Source of the DNA: a bacterium | GTDB taxonomy: Bacteria > Armatimonadota > Fimbriimonadia > Fimbriimonadales > Fimbriimonadaceae | Assembly (NCBI GenBank): GCA_013823945.1 | Contig: PNMZ01000001.1 | Span: 434,001 to 498,000, forward strand | DNA: 64,000 nucleotides | Direction of reading: 5' to 3' | Shown here: positions 61,466 through 64,000 of the stretch, in pieces | How the letters are laid out: every line of letters begins with the position of its first letter | Position numbering within the stretch: the stretch's first letter is position 1 | Notes under the pieces: generated by a model | Databases searched by the model: none | What the model saw: the letters and a program-made list of their open reading frames with translations, nothing else | Told to the model about the DNA's origin: nothing | Program-made: the position numbers and the translations under genes

Positions 61466-63048
61466 CGCACGAATTTGAAGCTCACTTCATCAATACCCGC
61501 CTGAAGACGAGCAACGGTTCGCACGTCAGCAAACCACTTGATCTGAACTTTAACTGCGTTGGTGCCTGGCTGGACATAGCGACTCGCTTGGTTCGAAATC
61601 ACCACTGTGCGTGCCGTCGAAGTCAACTGAAACGGCTCGGAGCTAAATTCGTCGTAGCTGTTCGTCGTCCAATTGAACACCCGAATCCTCTGCCGATAGC
61701 CACCTGATAGCGCTCTTGAAACAACCTTGACTTCGATCCGATCCGGGGAAGAATCAAATGCATTGGCCGATGATTCGATTCCTGCCGCACTTCCGTCCGC
61801 ACTCGGCCCACTAACTTCCGATATCCGAAGCTCATTCCCGTCTGATTCAGCCAAAGAGGCCAAGTTACCGCTGACTATTGAAGCCCGGAGAAGTGAGAAA
61901 TCAGCGGCCGCTTTTCGCCGTGTAGTTGCATCTGTGACATCCAAAATGTAGAGACCTGTATTGATGTCACTCACCAATACTGTCCCACTGGGAAAGAACG
62001 GATAGCAACTCCAAGCTCCGTCATATCCGCGGTTATCATCCGCCAAAAAGGTGTCGTACCAGCCTGTTTGAATCGGAGAAATTGGGTTGTCACCAACTTC
62101 AAAGACCCTCAGTCCACTGCGATAGTTCGCTTGGAACACAAATCCATCATCCACATACTGGTTATGGTCAATTGCCAACAAGCCTGTCGTAAAGGAGCCG
62201 ACGTAATAGGCGTTCAACGGATCCTCAACGTTAAAGATCAGCGACCGTGTCGGAACTTGAAGATTGCTTTCGTCAAACTCGTCATCAACATAAAGGTAGC
62301 GCTTGTCGTGACTCAACCAACCCTGGTGGCAATATCCCATGTTCGGATAGATCACCCGCTTGATCATGACCGGATTGCTCTTGTTCGTCATGTCGTAGAT
62401 ATCAATCCCTCGACCTTCACTAAAGCCGTACCAAATCTGCTTACCCGCAAACGGGCCAGAATCGTAAGTCACGATCTGTGCATCATGATGATAGTTGGTG
62501 GTCATACTGGCCGGACCCACCTGCACCGGATTAGTCGGATCAGTCAGATCAAAGCACATCGTTGTGCCCGTTCCATTTCTTGAACCCACCGTGTACAAAA
62601 ATCCGTTATCTTCGTCCATCACAACATTGTGAGTTCGCCCTGGACTTGCAATCGTCCGAACCAATGTTATGACGCCATTATCAATGTTACGGATATCAAT
62701 CACTTGAATGCCCGTACCAGAGGCTTCCGTGACTGCATAAACGACACCATTGTAGACTTTGACACTCCCCCACAAACTGGCCGTATGAGGAACCGAACCA
62801 ACAATTACAGCATTCGCCGGGTCAGTGATCTCAACAAAGGCCACCTTATTGTTCAAACCCATGATCGCATATTCACGACCAGAAGGACTCACATAACCCC
62901 AGCAATCATTTCCTGATCCAGAGCCAAAAGTCGCAAGCGAAATTTGCTTGTGCAACTTCACCGCTTGTGATTGTTGGGCGTGGCACGTTACAGCGAAGAT
63001 CGAGATCATCACCAGCGCTAAAATTTTTTGTCCGATTTTTGCAAGCAT
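61462..63048 (-). CDS. Secreted choice-of-anchor B family protein
   Basis: 528 residues from ATG 63048 (GGAG lies 7 bases upstream). A signal peptide (MLAKIGQKILALVMISIF) is followed by beta-propeller-like LVIVD repeats of the choice-of-anchor B family: NDCWGYVSPSGREYAIMG, VAFVEITDPANAVIVG, GIQVIDIRNIDN, GIDIYDMTNKSNPVMI and GLYILDVTD. A C-terminal beta domain (about 410-528) may serve attachment. No PEP-CTERM or LPXTG tail is present. The stop overlaps the convergent cytochrome gene stop. Function unknown; probably cell-surface. Confidence 0.87.
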   Translation of the reverse strand: MLAKIGQKILALVMISIFAVTCHAQQSQAVKLHKQISLATFGSGSGNDCWGYVSPSGREYAIMGLNNKVAFVEITDPANAVIVGSVPHTASLWGSVKVYNGVVYAVTEASGTGIQVIDIRNIDNGVITLVRTIASPGRTHNVVMDEDNGFLYTVGSRNGTGTTMCFDLTDPTNPVQVGPASMTTNYHHDAQIVTYDSGPFAGKQIWYGFSEGRGIDIYDMTNKSNPVMIKRVIYPNMGYCHQGWLSHDKRYLYVDDEFDESNLQVPTRSLIFNVEDPLNAYYVGSFTTGLLAIDHNQYVDDGFVFQANYRSGLRVFEVGDNPISPIQTGWYDTFLADDNRGYDGAWSCYPFFPSGTVLVSDINTGLYILDVTDATTRRKAAADFSLLRASIVSGNLASLAESDGNELRISEVSGPSADGSAAGIESSANAFDSSPDRIEVKVVSRALSGGYRQRIRVFNWTTNSYDEFSSEPFQLTSTARTVVISNQASRYVQPGTNAVKVQIKWFADVRTVARLQAGIDEVSFKFVR

Positions 63049-63183
63049 GTCAACTCCGCACCCCCAAATCGAGGATGCAATAACAACAGAATATCGTATC
63101 TGGCCCGTCAAATCAAACATTTTCAAGAATAATTCATCTACAAATCATAAGATGCCAATCTGATTACAGCATTTTTAGCAGAT

Positions 63184-63215
63184 TTCCGGGCGAGACACTC
63201 AAGCCTCGCCCGGAA
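63184..63215 (-). terminator. Hairpin downstream of the sugar dehydrogenase gene
   Basis: A perfect 11-bp stem (TTCCGGGCGAG / CTCGCCCGGAA) with a 10-base loop, 9 bases after the stop at 63225. No T run follows on the minus strand, so it may end transcription only partly or protect the mRNA 3' end. Confidence 0.5.
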
Positions 63216-63224
63216 TCCAAAAAT

Positions 63225-64000
63225 TCAATTCAAAACAATCCGAGAAAGTCGGGCATTCGCCCCTTCCGTCAGAACATAAAGGAACCCATCTGGTCCTTGA
63301 CGAACATCTCGAACCCGAGAACCCATATTCAACTGAGTAATCCCCAGAACCCGACCCTGATCGTCCAAATCAATTCGCCGGACATCTTGACCGGCCAGTC
63401 CACCACTGAAGACATCACCCTTCCACTTCGGATACTTCTCTCCCGAATAAAATGCCATGCCGCAAGGAGCCGGACAAGGCGTCCAAGCCACAAGCGGATC
63501 AACCATTCCCGGCAATGACGTATTGTCAGAAATCTTCGGCCCGGAGTATTCAAAACTAAATGTCGCCTCGGGCCAACCATAGTTCTTGCCCGCCTCAATC
63601 ACGTTCACTTCATCACCGCCCCGCGCACCATGCTCATTCGCATAAACTCGGCCCGATTTCGGATCACGCGCCATCCCTTGGATGTTGCGGTGCCCCAAAC
63701 TATAAATTTCCGGCAATGACCCCTCTTTCCCAACAAACGGGTTGTTCTTAGGAGCCTTACCATTCTCATCCAACCGCAACACTTTCCCGATATGGCTACC
63801 CAAATCCTGAACATGATGACGAGTTAATCGACCATTGATCGCCGATGGCGGGTTTCCTCCATCCCCAATACTCATCAAAAGCGTTCCATCAGCCATCCAG
63901 ACAATCCGAGATCCAAAGTGCTGCCCTCCGGGCTTCGCAAAATTAGGTTTGAAAATCACTTCAGCATTCTGAAGCTGATTCCCGACCAGCTTGCCCCGCG
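63225..64000 (-). CDS. PQQ-dependent sugar dehydrogenase (soluble GDH/Asd family), N-terminus cut by window edge
   Basis: At least 258 codons, open to the window end at 64000; an in-frame GTG at 63959 is internal since upstream codons (RGKLVGNQLQNAEV) continue the family sequence. Signature phrases are QHFGSRIVWMADGTLLMSIG, EIYSLGHRNIQGMARDP, ANEHGARGGDEVNVI and GPDGFLYVLTE, those of the soluble glucose/aldose sugar dehydrogenase beta-propeller. The His and the GHRN region belong to the PQQ site. Probably exported (signal peptide outside the window). Whether it binds PQQ here is not shown. Confidence 0.9.
   Translation of the reverse strand, partial: RGKLVGNQLQNAEVIFKPNFAKPGGQHFGSRIVWMADGTLLMSIGDGGNPPSAINGRLTRHHVQDLGSHIGKVLRLDENGKAPKNNPFVGKEGSLPEIYSLGHRNIQGMARDPKSGRVYANEHGARGGDEVNVIEAGKNYGWPEATFSFEYSGPKISDNTSLPGMVDPLVAWTPCPAPCGMAFYSGEKYPKWKGDVFSGGLAGQDVRRIDLDDQGRVLGITQLNMGSRVRDVRQGPDGFLYVLTEGANARLSRIVLN

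Overview
This window probably comes from an aerobic bacterium of the Armatimonadota, Fimbriimonadia-like. That placement is inference from gene content and could not be tested by a database search. The grounds are: a single 16S rRNA gene with no 23S, 5S or tRNA beside it; a secreted protein with a PEP-CTERM tail; a complete Alternative Complex III plus caa3 oxidase operon; a futalosine-pathway menaquinone gene (mqnA); and strongly C-ending codons. Many genes that begin a transcript have a -10 hexamer ending 6-9 bases before the start codon and no Shine-Dalgarno, so leaderless mRNAs look common. Genes inside operons often have a GGAG-type site or overlap the preceding gene.

Layout. 0-2.6 kb: a truncated DAHP synthase and a desaturase (minus), then a divergent LacI-type regulator. 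2.8-4.8 kb: the isolated 16S gene (minus) with a clear sigma70 promoter, leader and terminator. 4.8-13.2 kb: a small secreted protein (minus), then an operon of an MFS-HEAT fusion, a class III nucleotide cyclase and a GH172/DUF2961 enzyme, a PEP-CTERM protein, purN and a PlsC acyltransferase. 13.3-28.4 kb: one minus-strand respiratory operon read as ctaA-ctaB fusion, actA-B-C-D-E-F, a small membrane protein, sco1, coxB-A-C and subunit IV. 28.6-31.7 kb: a phosphodiester glycosidase, a GT2 glycosyltransferase, a methyltransferase and mqnA. 31.7-34.8 kb: a tightly coupled minus-strand trio (acyl-CoA-dehydrogenase-like flavoprotein, PhnD-like binding protein, MetE-C-like methyltransferase). 34.9-37.7 kb: a cysteine-less OsmC-like protein, a zincless Fpg/Nei glycosylase, a TPR protein and adenosine deaminase.

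37.8-45.7 kb is an arginine operon: argR-argG-(P-loop protein)-argC-argF'-argB-argE-argH. The carbamoyltransferase is of the N-acylornithine type and carries the residue class expected for N-succinylornithine. The unassigned P-loop protein sits where a missing N-acylglutamate synthase might be expected. 45.8-48.9 kb is an RNA-protein locus: a Ro60/Rsr gene preceded by five tandem Y-RNA-like units, at least one with a permuted tRNA-like module, under one promoter, and beside them a divergent RRM/glycine-rich RNA-binding protein. 49-64 kb is accessory: methyltransferase; Gfo/Idh/MocA, ThuA and DUF1080 sugar genes; secreted proteins of unknown function; a secreted alpha/beta hydrolase; an ECF42-type sigma factor with its YCII/DGPF partner; an S4 protein; a redoxin divergent from a c-type cytochrome protein; a choice-of-anchor B protein; and a truncated PQQ-type sugar dehydrogenase.

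How the parts fit: mqnA makes the menaquinone that ActABCDEF would oxidise, passing electrons through cytochrome c domains to the caa3 oxidase, with haem A supplied by the CtaA-CtaB fusion and copper by Sco. The best candidates for something undescribed are the five-unit Y RNA array on the Ro60 transcript, the P-loop protein of the arginine operon, loss of the Mg site in both oxidase subunits, and the flavoprotein/PhnD/MetE trio.
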